Source: Empedobacter sedimenti (GTDB lineage Bacteria; Bacteroidota; Bacteroidia; Flavobacteriales; Weeksellaceae). From it: 64,000 nucleotides of DNA. Under the pieces are notes generated by a model, which was given only the letters and a program-made list of their open reading frames with translations, ran no database searches and was not told where the DNA came from. Position numbers and translations under genes: made by a program. Location of the stretch: NCBI RefSeq assembly GCF_030005555.1, contig NZ_JASCQG010000005.1, forward strand, positions 62,001-126,000. The letters are read 5' to 3'. This document shows, one piece after another, positions 27,522 through 37,121 of this stretch (positions are counted from its first letter, which is position 1; every line of letters starts with the position of its first letter).

Positions 27522-28292
27522 TTATTCTTGTGATACAATTTTAGCAGATAAATACTCACGGTTCATACGTGCGATGTTATCTAAAGAAATTCCTTTTGGA
27601 CATTCAACTTCACAAGCTCCTGTATTTGTACAGTTACCGAAACCTTCTAAATCCATTTGCGCAACCATTTTTTGAGCACGACGAGCAGCTTCTACTTGTC
27701 CTTGTGGTAACAATGCAAATTGAGAAACTTTTGCTCCTACGAATAACATTGCAGATCCATTCTTACAAGTCGCAACACAAGCTCCACAACCAATACAAGT
27801 TGCAGCATCAAATGCTTCATCAGCATGCATTTTGTTAACAGGAATATTGTTTGCATCCACTGTTTTACCTGAAGTATTAACAGAGATATATCCACCTGCT
27901 TGCTGGATACGATCAAATGATGAACGGTCTACAATTAAATCTTTAATTACTGGAAATGCAGCAGATCTCCATGGCTCGATGTAAATCGTTTCTCCATCTT
28001 TGAACATACGCATATGTAATTGACAAGTTGTAACACCTCTATCTGGTCCGTGTGCTTCACCATTGATGAATAAAGAACACATACCACAAATACCTTCACG
28101 ACAATCGTGGTCGAAAGCAACTGGCTCTTTTCCTTCTTCAATTAATTGCTCGTTTAATAAATCAAGCATTTCTAAGAAAGAAGAATCAGTAGAAACATCT
28201 TTTAAGGAATATGTTTCCATGTTTCCTTGAGCATTAGCGTTTTTTTGACGCCAAATTTTCAGCGTTATGCTGATTGTTTTTGATGATGCCAT
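27522..28292 (-). CDS. sdhB: Succinate dehydrogenase/fumarate reductase iron-sulfur subunit
   Basis: Passes electrons between the SdhA flavin and the membrane quinone. The 256 residues carry all three clusters: CREGICGMC for [2Fe-2S], [11 protein letters not shown] for [4Fe-4S], and [15 protein letters not shown] for the last pair. The unusually spaced second and third motifs are those of the Bacteroidota/epsilon-type, menaquinone-linked enzymes. Last gene of sdhC-sdhA-sdhB, 60 bases after sdhA. Confidence 0.96.
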   Translation of the reverse strand: MASSKTISITLKIWRQKNANAQGNMETYSLKDVSTDSSFLEMLDLLNEQLIEEGKEPVAFDHDCREGICGMCSLFINGEAHGPDRGVTTCQLHMRMFKDGETIYIEPWRSAAFPVIKDLIVDRSSFDRIQQAGGYISVNTSGKTVDANNIPVNKMHADEAFDAATCIGCGACVATCKNGSAMLFVGAKVSQFALLPQGQVEAARRAQKMVAQMDLEGFGNCTNTGACEVECPKGISLDNIARMNREYLSAKIVSQE

Positions 28293-28352
28293 AATTCTAT
28301 ATGATATTTTGACATTTTGCTTGAAGATTTGTTATCAAGCAAAATGATTTTA

Positions 28353-30365
28353 TTATTTATAACTACGAGTTTTAAGCTCGATATATTTGTAATTCAAGTC
28401 CTCTTTGTGTAACACCTCTGTATTGATGTCATCTCCTTTATATTCCCAAGCGGCAACATAAGTAAAGTTTTCATCATCACGCATTGCTTCACCTTCTTCT
28501 GTTTGGTATTCCTCACGGAAGTGACCACCACAAGATTCGTTACGATTAAGTGCATCAATAGCCATTAATTGTCCTAACTCTAAGAAGTCAGCTACACGTC
28601 CAGCTTTTTCTAACTCAGTATTCATTTCGTTAGCATCACCAGGAACTTTAACATCGCGGTAGAATTCTTCACGTAAAGCAGCAATTTCAGCAATCGCTTC
28701 TTTTAAGCCTTCAGCGTTACGAGCCATACCTACTTTATTCCACATAATGATTCCTAAACGTTTGTGGAAACTATCTACAGTTTTAGTTCCTTTATTGCTT
28801 AAGAAATGTTGAATTTGGTCTTTAACAGCTTTTTCAGCTTCATCAAATTCTGGTGTATTTGTAGGAATTTTACCTGTACGAATATCTGCTGATAAATAAT
28901 CTGCAATTGTATAAGGTAATACGAAATAACCATCTGCTAAACCTTGCATTAAGGCAGAAGCTCCTAAACGGTTAGCTCCGTGATCAGAGAAGTTAGCCTC
29001 TCCAGCTACGAAACATCCAGGAATTGTTGATTGTAAGTTGTAGTCAACCCAAACACCACCCATTGTGTAGTGAATTGCAGGATAGATACGCATTGGATTC
29101 TCATATGGATTCTCATCTGTAATTTTCCAATACATTTGGAATAAGTTTCCATATTTCTCTTCAATCCATTTTTTACCTAATTTCTCGATTTGAGCATCTG
29201 ATGGATTTTGATCTCCGTTTGCGAAAGCAACCTCACGACCTTTTTTCTTAATTTCGTCTGTAAAGTCTAAGTAAACTCCTTCTCCAGTTTCATTAGCTTC
29301 GATACCATAACCAGCATCACAACGCTCTTTTGCAGCACGAGATGCAACGTCACGAGGAACTAAGTTACCAAATGCAGGATAACGTCTTTCTAAGTAGTAA
29401 TCTCTGTCTTCTTCTTTGATATCTACTGCTTTTTTCTTACCAGCACGGATTGCTTCAGCGTCTTCTTTCTTTTTAGGAACCCAAATACGACCAGAGTTAC
29501 GTAAAGATTCAGACATTAAAGTCAATTTAGATTGATTTGTTCCGTGGATAGGAATACAAGTTGGGTGAATTTGTACATAACAAGGGTTAGCAAAATAAGC
29601 ACCTTTTTTGTGAATTTTCCATGCAGAAGTTACGTTAGAACCCATTGCATTAGAAGATAAGAAATATACATTTCCGTAACCACCTGTAGCAATAACTACA
29701 GCGTGTGCAGAATGTCTTTCAATTTCACCTGTAACCAAGTTACGAGCAATAATACCACGAGCTTTACCATCTACAAGTACAATGTCTAACATTTCGTGAC
29801 GATTGTACATTTGGATGTGCCCTAAGTGGATTTGCTGATTCATTGCTGAATAAGCTCCTAATAATAATTGTTGTCCTGTTTGACCTTTCGCATAGAAAGT
29901 ACGAGATACTTGTACCCCACCAAAAGAACGATTATCTAATAACCCACCGTAATCACGTGCAAAAGGAACCCCTTGCATTACACATTGGTCGATAATATTA
30001 CCAGAAACCTCTGCTAAACGATAAACGTTAGACTCACGAGCACGGTAATCACCACCTTTGATTGTATCGTAAAATAAACGGTAGATAGAGTCGTTATCTC
30101 CTTTATAATTTTTAGCAGCATTTATCCCCCCTTGTGCAGCAATAGAGTGTGCACGACGTGGAGAATCTTGGTAACAAAAAGCTTTTACTTTGTATCCTAA
30201 CTCTGCTAAAGTAGCAGCAGCAGAACCTCCAGCTAAACCTGTACCAACAACAATAACATCAATTTTATCACGGTTATTTGGAGCCACTAAGTTTAAGTGA
30301 GCTTTGTGTTCGCTCCATTGTTTTGCGATATCCCCTTGAGGAGATTTAGAATCTAATATACTCAT
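28353..30365 (-). CDS. sdhA: Succinate dehydrogenase/fumarate reductase flavoprotein subunit
   Basis: Oxidises succinate or reduces fumarate at a covalently bound FAD. It has 670 residues. Markers are [20 protein letters not shown] (FAD Rossmann motif), [20 protein letters not shown] with the flavin-linking His, [20 protein letters not shown] and [19 protein letters not shown] (active-site His/Arg region), and [19 protein letters not shown]. Length and motifs fit the diheme-cytochrome class B enzymes of Bacteroidota. It lies 17 bases after sdhC and 60 before sdhB. Confidence 0.97.
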   Translation of the reverse strand: MSILDSKSPQGDIAKQWSEHKAHLNLVAPNNRDKIDVIVVGTGLAGGSAAATLAELGYKVKAFCYQDSPRRAHSIAAQGGINAAKNYKGDNDSIYRLFYDTIKGGDYRARESNVYRLAEVSGNIIDQCVMQGVPFARDYGGLLDNRSFGGVQVSRTFYAKGQTGQQLLLGAYSAMNQQIHLGHIQMYNRHEMLDIVLVDGKARGIIARNLVTGEIERHSAHAVVIATGGYGNVYFLSSNAMGSNVTSAWKIHKKGAYFANPCYVQIHPTCIPIHGTNQSKLTLMSESLRNSGRIWVPKKKEDAEAIRAGKKKAVDIKEEDRDYYLERRYPAFGNLVPRDVASRAAKERCDAGYGIEANETGEGVYLDFTDEIKKKGREVAFANGDQNPSDAQIEKLGKKWIEEKYGNLFQMYWKITDENPYENPMRIYPAIHYTMGGVWVDYNLQSTIPGCFVAGEANFSDHGANRLGASALMQGLADGYFVLPYTIADYLSADIRTGKIPTNTPEFDEAEKAVKDQIQHFLSNKGTKTVDSFHKRLGIIMWNKVGMARNAEGLKEAIAEIAALREEFYRDVKVPGDANEMNTELEKAGRVADFLELGQLMAIDALNRNESCGGHFREEYQTEEGEAMRDDENFTYVAAWEYKGDDINTEVLHKEDLNYKYIELKTRSYK

Positions 30366-30382
30366 TTCTTGATATTATTTAA

Positions 30383-31075
30383 TTATTTAACAAAAAAATG
30401 GTAAACAGCAATGATAATAAAACCAGCTGGGATAATAATAGAATACCATTTTCCGAAAGCAACAATTACTGGAGTGTATTTGTTGTGTCTTGCACCAATC
30501 GATTGGAATGCAGAAGCAAAACCATGTTGTAAGTGTAATGATAAAAATACAAAAGCTACAATGTAGATAACTAATCTTACGAAAGATAAAGCACCTTCTA
30601 ATGTAAATACATGATTTAAGTGATCCATGAAGTAATTCCCTTGTGCAAACGCTGGGTTTGGAGCAATGTAATGTTCAGTGATTGTAGGAACCCAAAAATC
30701 ATACAAGTGTAATAATAAGAAAACTAAAATTACAGATCCAGAAACTAACATGTTTCTTGACATCCAAGTAGCATTTGCAGCACCATTGTACTTTTGGTAA
30801 GCAACTGGTCCACGCGCTTTTTTGTTTTGCGCTTCTAATACAAATCCCATTACAAAATGGTATACAACACCAATTAATAAAATAGGTTGCATTAAATATT
30901 GAATAAAAGGGTTGTAACTCATGAAAGCCGAAACTTCATTGAACCCATTCGGATTAATAACAGATAATGCATTAATCACGAAATGTTGTAACAAGAACAC
31001 GATCAAAAATAACGCTGAAAGCGCCATCGCGAACTTCCTACCAATCGACGATTTTAGTAATGATTCATTTGCCAT
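30383..31075 (-). CDS. sdhC: Succinate dehydrogenase cytochrome b subunit
   Basis: Single membrane anchor of 230 residues with five helices, binding two hemes and menaquinone as in class B succinate:quinone oxidoreductases. His residues that may ligate heme lie in LLQHFVIN, YHFVMGF, LLLHLYDFW, LHLQHGFA and VYHFFVK. No separate SdhD gene is present, which is expected for this class. First gene of the operon; a promoter with both -33 and -7 elements lies 34 to 65 bases upstream. Confidence 0.94.
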   Translation of the reverse strand: MANESLLKSSIGRKFAMALSALFLIVFLLQHFVINALSVINPNGFNEVSAFMSYNPFIQYLMQPILLIGVVYHFVMGFVLEAQNKKARGPVAYQKYNGAANATWMSRNMLVSGSVILVFLLLHLYDFWVPTITEHYIAPNPAFAQGNYFMDHLNHVFTLEGALSFVRLVIYIVAFVFLSLHLQHGFASAFQSIGARHNKYTPVIVAFGKWYSIIIPAGFIIIAVYHFFVK

Positions 31076-31108
31076 AAAGCAATACGTTTAATTTTTTAGA
31101 TATTTCCA

Positions 31109-31140
31109 CAAATTTACTAAAGTCAACGCTCTATTCACAA
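31109..31140 (-). promoter_or_regulatory. Promoter of sdhCAB
   Basis: Minus-strand -33 TTG (31138-31140) and a perfect -7 box TAAATTTG (31109-31116), 21 bases apart. It predicts a leader of about 25 bases. Confidence 0.6.
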
Positions 31141-31278
31141 TGAATTATATCATTTCATTAACGTTTACTTATAGTTTAGAATCATTCTTAGTTAAATAAG
31201 TTAAGTAAATGTTAAATTTTAAAAAATAATTTCATTATGCACATCCATATATTTAATAAATGCTTATAATTGTAACCG

Positions 31279-31355
31279 AAAAGTAGAATAACTTTTCATA
31301 GGTTTAAGTTAGTTAGGTTAATCCTCTTGTAATTTTATTATAAGAGGATTTTTTT
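31279..31355 (+). ncRNA. Candidate small RNA between sdhC and the ECF sigma gene
   Basis: The divergent spacer 31076-31406 holds a plus-strand terminator with no plus-strand gene before it: AATCCTCTT (31320-31328) pairs with AAGAGGATT (31342-31350), followed by T to 31355. Upstream a near-consensus -7 box TATAATTG (31265-31272) would start an RNA of about 77 bases that opens with a hairpin (AAAAGT 31279-31284 with ACTTTT 31291-31296). No reading frame of note lies in it. It could instead protect the sigma gene from upstream transcription. Confidence 0.45.
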
Positions 31356-31406
31356 ATTTTGTAACATTTTAATAATTTTCTCTACATATAGTCACAAATA
31401 AAAAGT

Positions 31407-31907
31407 TTGGATAGCAAAGCAAACATATTTACCGAATTAGTCGAAAAAAACCAGGGAATTATTCATAAGGTGTGTCGCATATACACAGATGATAAGGATT
31501 CTCATGACGACTTGTTTCAAGAAATTGTCTTGCAATTATGGCGTTCATACGATTCATTTAAGGGCGATTCTAAATTTAGTACTTGGATGTATCGTGTTGG
31601 CTTAAATACCGCTATAACACTTATTCGAAAAAAATCAAGATCACACGAAACAGAGTATAATGAAAATCACTTTATCAACATCAAATCTGATGAAGGCGAT
31701 GAAGTGCTTGAAGAACAAATTACATTATTGTATGCTGCTATTCGTTTATTGAATGATGTTGAACGAGCATTGGTATTGCTTTTCTTAGAAGATTTGCCTT
31801 ATCGTGATATTGCCGAAACTTTGGGTATTTCTGAAGTAAATGCAAGAGTGAAAATGAATCGTGTGAAAATAAAATTAAAAGAAATAATGTCTAAAATGGA
31901 ACAATAA
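31407..31907 (+). CDS. ECF-type RNA polymerase sigma factor
   Basis: A 166-residue sigma-70 family protein with only regions 2 and 4. Region 2 includes DDLFQEIVLQLWRSYDSFKG and FSTWMYRVGLNTAITLIRKK; region 4 is LPYRDIAETLGISEVNARVK, the helix-turn-helix for the -35 element. Translation starts at a TTG (31407-31409), as no ATG or GTG fits the N-terminus. Its stop overlaps the ATG of the next gene (TAATG), so sigma and a membrane partner are coupled. Regulon unknown; the downstream metal-uptake genes are the natural first guess. Confidence 0.9.
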   Translation: MDSKANIFTELVEKNQGIIHKVCRIYTDDKDSHDDLFQEIVLQLWRSYDSFKGDSKFSTWMYRVGLNTAITLIRKKSRSHETEYNENHFINIKSDEGDEVLEEQITLLYAAIRLLNDVERALVLLFLEDLPYRDIAETLGISEVNARVKMNRVKIKLKEIMSKMEQ

Positions 31908-32548
31908 TGGAGTTAGACGATTTAAAATCAATTTGGGGTTCCATAAAGGAAGAAGAAAAATTTGATCGAAATCAGATTTTTCAAATGTTAAAAAAGAAAT
32001 CATCAACTACGATAAAATGGTTATTTATCTTCACTTTTTGTGAGTTTATCCTTTTTCTTGGTTACAATTTATACATCTTAATATCGGGTAAAAACTTCTT
32101 TAACACCAAAATACAAAATTTAGTTGAGCAAAGTACAATCAATAATTATGAAATTGCCTCGGTTTGCAGTATTGCTTTTACATTTGTTTTTTTGGTGATG
32201 GCTTATAGATATTTCAAAAAAATTGATCTTAACCAGTCTGTAGCAGATTTAATGAAAAATATTATCTCTTTCAGAAAATTGGTTAACCTGTTTATTCTTT
32301 TTACGGTTTTGAGTTTAATTGTTTCTTCTGCACCATTTTATTACGAATTAGGTAAATCAATTTACATTGCAAAACACGCAAACGATATCAAACCATTAAC
32401 CGAAAATGCAGCTGTTTATGGCTGGGTTGCAATAATTACAGCAGTTGCTTTTATTGTAATTATTGGTACGGTATATTATGGTATTATTTATTTTTTATTC
32501 CTAAGAAAACTACAACAAAATCTGAAAGAGCTTAGAGAAATGAAATAA
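31907..32548 (+). CDS. Membrane protein coupled to the ECF sigma factor, possible anti-sigma factor
   Basis: A 213-residue protein with a short cytoplasmic N-terminus (MELDDLKSIWGSIKEEEKFD) and four predicted membrane helices (about residues 37-58, 86-104, 125-145 and 168-195). I recognise no zinc-binding anti-sigma motif. The one-base overlap with the sigma gene and the acidic cytoplasmic head make an anti-sigma or sensor role plausible, but this is inference. Similar sigma-plus-membrane-protein pairs are common in Flavobacteriia. Confidence 0.65.
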   Translation: MELDDLKSIWGSIKEEEKFDRNQIFQMLKKKSSTTIKWLFIFTFCEFILFLGYNLYILISGKNFFNTKIQNLVEQSTINNYEIASVCSIAFTFVFLVMAYRYFKKIDLNQSVADLMKNIISFRKLVNLFILFTVLSLIVSSAPFYYELGKSIYIAKHANDIKPLTENAAVYGWVAIITAVAFIVIIGTVYYGIIYFLFLRKLQQNLKELREMK

Positions 32549-32570
32549 AAATAATACTTTTGTAATCTGA

Positions 32571-32882
32571 ATGAAAAAATTTATCCAATATCTCATGTTA
32601 ACGATTTCACTGTTTATGACGGTGTATCAATCTGCGCATATATTGGATCATGCCTTAAATAATGAGCACAAAGAGCAGAATGACAAATTCTCTAATGTAC
32701 ACGATCACAGCTGTACAGTTTGTCATTTTAATCAACATTTTATCGAAAATGACTCAGAAGTTGAATTATTTGTTTGGACAACATCAATTGTTCAGAAAGA
32801 TAAAACTGTATTCTCAACAAATGTAAAACAATCTGTTTTACTAACACACAAATCTCTTCGAGCACCGCCCTACTCTATTTAA
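32571..32882 (+). CDS. Small Cys/His-containing exported or membrane protein
   Basis: A 103-residue protein I cannot assign. A hydrophobic N-terminal segment (FIQYLMLTISLFMTVY) looks like a signal anchor. The rest is rich in potential metal ligands: SAHILDHALNNEHKE, VHDHSCTVCHFNQHF, giving a CxxCH cluster among six His. It ends RAPPYSI, a tail like that of the other small protein in this operon (35326), which ends with an RGPP motif. It lies 51 bases before the TonB receptor. A periplasmic metal-binding accessory is a reasonable guess. Confidence 0.7.
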   Translation: MKKFIQYLMLTISLFMTVYQSAHILDHALNNEHKEQNDKFSNVHDHSCTVCHFNQHFIENDSEVELFVWTTSIVQKDKTVFSTNVKQSVLLTHKSLRAPPYSI

Positions 32883-32933
32883 TTTCAAAGAAAAAACACC
32901 CTTATTTTTTAACGTTATTAAATTATTGTATTT

Positions 32934-35321
32934 ATGTCAAAAAACATAAAATGCGGTATTGTAGCTACATTATTGTGTAGTTCTACTTTTGCTCAAAATA
33001 TTTTTGAAGGTCAAATTGTTGACAAAAATCAAAAACCAATTTCCTTTGCAGCTATTCAAATTGATGATGAAGAATTTCATTCAGATGCTGAAGGAAAATT
33101 TAAAATTGAAGATTTAAAGAAAGGAAATTATCTAATTCAGATTGACGAACAAGGCTACGAACCTTTTTCGCAAACAATTACCTTTGATCATAAGCAGAAA
33201 TTTGTTTTTACTCTTACTTTTCATAAAGCTTATAATCTTGATGAAGTTACTGTTTTAGGACATCATCATGATTTTTCTACTGCAAATATTGAACGAGTAG
33301 ATCAGTCATATATTCAAGAAAATTATGCTGGATCTCTTGCAAAATCATTGGAAAATATAGCAGGTGTTAACGCTTCTGGAATTGGATCTTCTGCTTCAAA
33401 ACCAATTATTCGTGGACTTGGTTTCAATCGATTAATTGTGACAGAAAATGGAGTAAAACAAGAAGGACAACAATGGGGAGCTGACCATGGATTAGAAATT
33501 GATGCGCTTAATGTAGAAGATATTGAAGTAATTAAAGGTCCTTCGGCTTTAGAATATGGAAACGAGGCAATTGCTGGTGTTATTAAAATTAACAACAATA
33601 ATTTACCAAAAAAACATACAAATTCTGGTGAGGCAAAAGCATTATATCAATCTATTAATCATAATTACGGTTTAGGATTTAATGTAAAATCTCGTGGTGA
33701 CCAGTTTTTCTACAAAATAAAAGGTTCTTATTCTGATTACGCGGATTACAAAACAACAGCAGATCAGATTTATTATCTAAACAGATATTTACCAATTTAT
33801 AATAAACGTGTAAAAAACACGGCTGGTAGAGATTTGAATGCAGAAGTTCAGGTTGGATATGTTGGAGAAAAATTTAGGTCAATCCTAACTCTTTCTAACG
33901 TAAATCAAAAAATGGGATTTTTCCCTGGTTCTCATGGAATTCCTTCAGTTGATCGTTTACAAGATGATGGAAACAATAGAAACATTGAATTTCCATATCA
34001 AAAAGTAAATCATTTTAAAGTGATTTCTGAAAATGAAATTCGACTAAATCCAAAAGATGTTCTAAAATTTACAACAAGTTATCAGAACAATCGAAGACAA
34101 GAGCTTAGTTCTTTTCATACACATTATGCCAATCAAGTCGCGCCAACAATAAATCCAGATTTAGAGTTGGATTTTGATCTTTCTACCTATGATTCTCAAT
34201 TAAAATTTGAACATAATCATAATCAAAACTTCAAAACTGTAATTGGTGCGCAAGCTCAATTACAAGCTAATAATATTGCAGGTTACAATTATCTATTGCC
34301 AAAATATGATCGTAATATTTATAGTGGGTTTTTGATTGAAGAATTCAAAAAAGGAAATACTTGGAAAATAACTGCTGGTTTACGTTATGATTATTCCACA
34401 TTTAAATCTGAAGGTTACTTTGACGAATTTTTGTACAATTATTTAATCGAAAAAGGTAATTCAGCTGGAATTGCAGATTATTATGCAACAAGAAGTAAAT
34501 CAATCAATCGTAACTTCAGTAATTTAAATGGAATGATTGGTGTTACATTTCAGCCAAATGATGAGTGGGATTTTAACTTTAACGCTGGTACAAATTTCCG
34601 TTTACCAACTGCTATCGAATTGGGATCTAACGGAATACATCACGGAAGTTTTAGACACGAACGCGGTGACGAAAATCTTGATGTAGAAAAAGGAATTGCT
34701 ATAGATTTCAAATCTGTTTTTCATAAAAATGATTGGGATATTTCGATTAGTCCGTATTTATATTATTTCAGTAACTATATTTTCTTGAAACCTTCGGGGC
34801 AATTTTCTATTCTTCCTCATGGTGGTCAGATTTATCAATATACACAAAGCAAAGCCTTGTTAACCGGTTTTGAATTTGAAGTTCGCAAAAAAATCAACGA
34901 AAATTTTGATGCAAATCTTGTGTACGAGTATTTGTATAACAGACAAGTAACTGAAAATAATAAGTTTGGTAATTATCTACCATTTACTCCAGCTAATAAT
35001 TTGTTTGGACAAATTAATTATAAAGTCAATCAACCAATTGCATTTTTAGAAAATGTCAACTTTTTCGCTAACGGAAAATATACGTTTGAACAAAATAAAA
35101 TTGCTCAAAACGAAGATATTACACCAAGTTACTTTTTAGTTGGAATTGGCGGAAAAACACAATTAAATTTCGGTCACTTTAAAGCTAATTTGAGTGTACA
35201 AGTTTCTAATTTGTTTAATAAAAATTATTACAATCACACTAGTTTTTATCGTGCTTTAAAATTGCCAGAACAAGCACGTAATATACAAGTCATGTTAGCT
35301 GTGCCATTCGGAAAAAAATAG
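32934..35321 (+). CDS. TonB-dependent outer-membrane receptor, probably for a metal
   Basis: A 795-residue receptor. Signal peptide to about residue 21 (TFAQ), then a carboxypeptidase-like domain (about 22-100, FEGQIVDKNQKPISFAAIQI). The plug domain (105-220) shows PIIRGLGFNRLIVTENGV, GADHGLEIDALNVEDIEVIK and GPSALEYGNEAIAGVI, much like zinc/copper receptors of the ZnuD type. A 22-strand barrel follows, ending in ARNIQVMLAVPFGKK. His-rich loops (GHHHDFS, FHTHYANQ, FEHNHNQNF, GIHHGSFRHERGDENL) support metal transport; the metal is not determined. Flanked by two small His-rich proteins and a His-rich lipoprotein. Confidence 0.88.
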   Translation: MSKNIKCGIVATLLCSSTFAQNIFEGQIVDKNQKPISFAAIQIDDEEFHSDAEGKFKIEDLKKGNYLIQIDEQGYEPFSQTITFDHKQKFVFTLTFHKAYNLDEVTVLGHHHDFSTANIERVDQSYIQENYAGSLAKSLENIAGVNASGIGSSASKPIIRGLGFNRLIVTENGVKQEGQQWGADHGLEIDALNVEDIEVIKGPSALEYGNEAIAGVIKINNNNLPKKHTNSGEAKALYQSINHNYGLGFNVKSRGDQFFYKIKGSYSDYADYKTTADQIYYLNRYLPIYNKRVKNTAGRDLNAEVQVGYVGEKFRSILTLSNVNQKMGFFPGSHGIPSVDRLQDDGNNRNIEFPYQKVNHFKVISENEIRLNPKDVLKFTTSYQNNRRQELSSFHTHYANQVAPTINPDLELDFDLSTYDSQLKFEHNHNQNFKTVIGAQAQLQANNIAGYNYLLPKYDRNIYSGFLIEEFKKGNTWKITAGLRYDYSTFKSEGYFDEFLYNYLIEKGNSAGIADYYATRSKSINRNFSNLNGMIGVTFQPNDEWDFNFNAGTNFRLPTAIELGSNGIHHGSFRHERGDENLDVEKGIAIDFKSVFHKNDWDISISPYLYYFSNYIFLKPSGQFSILPHGGQIYQYTQSKALLTGFEFEVRKKINENFDANLVYEYLYNRQVTENNKFGNYLPFTPANNLFGQINYKVNQPIAFLENVNFFANGKYTFEQNKIAQNEDITPSYFLVGIGGKTQLNFGHFKANLSVQVSNLFNKNYYNHTSFYRALKLPEQARNIQVMLAVPFGKK

Positions 35322-35325
35322 AAAT

Positions 35326-35676
35326 ATGAAAAGAAATCAGTCATTTTTTGGACTATTCTTTTCGATTATCATTTTTTCAATACCAATTTTTAATCAACTC
35401 CATTTTACATTAATTGATCATTGCGAAACAATTAACAAACAAAATAAGGAGGTTATTCATCATAATTGTCAACATTTTACCTTTTACACGGTTTTTATTG
35501 ATACGCATGATGATCCAAAAATTGAGATTGCAAATAAGATTTATTTTGACAAAGAAATCAGTTCAAAACTTGTAGAAAATCATTCAATTTCTGCAATAGA
35601 ATTAAATTTTAATCGCGGCCCTCCACAAATGATGGAAAGAGAATATTGTAAAAATTTTACAAATCTCGTTGCTTAA
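35326..35676 (+). CDS. Second small membrane protein of the metal locus
   Basis: A 116-residue protein without a known family. A single hydrophobic segment near the N-terminus (FFGLFFSIIIFSIPIFNQL) precedes a short His/Cys-containing part (IDHCETINKQNKEVIHHNCQ). Near the end stands NRGPPQMMER, comparable with RAPPYSI at the end of the 103-residue protein upstream. It begins only 4 bases after the TonB receptor stop, so it belongs to the same message. Function unknown; probably a periplasm-facing accessory. Confidence 0.65.
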   Translation: MKRNQSFFGLFFSIIIFSIPIFNQLHFTLIDHCETINKQNKEVIHHNCQHFTFYTVFIDTHDDPKIEIANKIYFDKEISSKLVENHSISAIELNFNRGPPQMMEREYCKNFTNLVA

Positions 35677-35709
35677 CATTTAAAATATAATTCATAAAAA
35701 AAATAGAAC

Positions 35710-36153
35710 ATGAAAAATTCAATCTTAAAATATACATTCATTACATTATCAGCTTTATTTATATCATCTTGTTCAAGTGACGATTCGACATTGGACACTA
35801 CAAAACCAGAAATTAATTTGATTTCTCCTAAAGATGACGCTCATTTACATTTGGGCGATGATATTAATATCGAAGCAATTTTGAAAGATAATGTAGAATT
35901 GGGTGCTGTAAAAATTGACATTCATTTTGCTGGAGATGGGCATCATCACAAGACAGCTGATGTACAATGGGAATTTACAAAACAAGAAGCTATACCAGCT
36001 GGTAAAAAAGAACATGCTTTTAACTACAAAGTAGCTATTCCTAAAGAAGGAATTGTAGATGGGCATTATCATTTAGGTATAATCTTGATTGATAAAGCAG
36101 GAAATCAATCCGAAGCTTACATCGAAATAGATATTGTAGATCATGCTCATTAG
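35710..36153 (+). CDS. DUF4625 lipoprotein, His-rich
   Basis: A 147-residue lipoprotein. The lipobox SSCSSDD ends the signal peptide near residue 20. The mature part is a single Ig-like domain of the DUF4625 type (KPEINLISPKDDAHLHLGDD, DGHYHLGIILIDKAGNQSEA). It bears His clusters: AHLHLGDD, GDGHHHKTAD, DGHYH and DHAH at the C-terminus. Such proteins often accompany TonB receptors and probably bind the transported ligand at the cell surface (inference). Last gene of the operon, followed by a strong terminator. Confidence 0.82.
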   Translation: MKNSILKYTFITLSALFISSCSSDDSTLDTTKPEINLISPKDDAHLHLGDDINIEAILKDNVELGAVKIDIHFAGDGHHHKTADVQWEFTKQEAIPAGKKEHAFNYKVAIPKEGIVDGHYHLGIILIDKAGNQSEAYIEIDIVDHAH

Positions 36154-36170
36154 CATTAATCAACAACTTA

Positions 36171-36203
36171 AAAAAAACGTCTGAAATTTCAGACGTTTTT
36201 TTT
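36171..36203 (+). terminator. Terminator of the metal uptake operon
   Basis: A long inverted repeat centred at 36186 (AAACGTCTGAAATTTCAGAC...) with eight T, 18 bases past the DUF4625 stop. Confidence 0.85.
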
Positions 36204-36265
36204 GTGTTTATTGTTAAATGAATGTTACTTTAGCATTACCGAACAGAAAATATCAAACTTACAAA

Positions 36266-37120
36266 ATGATTGCAATAGCAGACAGTGGATCTACCAAAAC
36301 AGATTGGGTAATTTTAGGAAATGATTTAAACGAAGTATTTAGAACCAGTACAATAGGATTTAATCCGTATTTTGTTACATCTCAAGATATTTGCGAAGAA
36401 TTACAAAAAAATGAAGATTTTAAACCATACGTAAATAATTTTGAAAAAGTATTTTTTTATGGTGCAGGAACTTCAAATCCAGAGATGCACGAAGTCGTTA
36501 AAAAAGGCTTACAAGCTTTTTTTGGTGATGCAGAATTTGTTGTTGACCATGACTTATTAGCTGCTTGTTATGCTACTTATATGGGAAAACCAGCTATGGT
36601 TTGTATTTTAGGTACCGGATCTAATTCTTGTTATTTTGATGGTACAACAATGCGAGAAGAAACAAAATCTTTGGCTTATATTTTAGGAGATGAAGGTTCT
36701 GGAAATGACTTAGGTAAACGTGTATTACGTGCTTTTTATACAAAAAAAATGCCTCCACATCTTGCTAAAGCTTTTGATGATTATTACAAATTACCAGTTG
36801 ACGAATTAAACAAAAACGTTTATCAAAATAAGTTTGCAAATGCATACTTAGCTTCTTTCAATAAATTTGTTGTAGAGCACAAAAATGATCCTTATATTCA
36901 AAAGATTATCTATGATGCAATGTCTTCTTTTATCGAATATCAAATTATGCCTTATGAAGAAGCTCGTCATTCAGAATTAAATTTTATTGGTTCTATCGCA
37001 CATATTTACGAAGATGTAATACGTTCTGTTGCTGCCGAATATCACTTAACAGTTGGTCATATTATCAGAAAACCAATTGATAACGTTGTTAATTATCACA
37101 AAAATTATTTAATTAAGTAA
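36266..37120 (+). CDS. BadF/BadG family ATPase, N-acetylglucosamine kinase-like
   Basis: A 284-residue ASKHA-fold kinase. The phosphate-1 motif ADSGSTKTDW opens the protein, VCILGTGSNSCYFDG is phosphate-2, and YILGDEGSGNDLGKRVLRAF is typical of NAGK-like members that phosphorylate N-acetylglucosamine from cell-wall or host glycans. I start at the methionine before IAIADSGSTK, the family start; an ATG 48 bases upstream only adds a poorly folding tail. It ends 1 base before the formyltransferase gene, so the two form a unit. Confidence 0.87.
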   Translation: MIAIADSGSTKTDWVILGNDLNEVFRTSTIGFNPYFVTSQDICEELQKNEDFKPYVNNFEKVFFYGAGTSNPEMHEVVKKGLQAFFGDAEFVVDHDLLAACYATYMGKPAMVCILGTGSNSCYFDGTTMREETKSLAYILGDEGSGNDLGKRVLRAFYTKKMPPHLAKAFDDYYKLPVDELNKNVYQNKFANAYLASFNKFVVEHKNDPYIQKIIYDAMSSFIEYQIMPYEEARHSELNFIGSIAHIYEDVIRSVAAEYHLTVGHIIRKPIDNVVNYHKNYLIK

Positions 37121-37121
37121 A

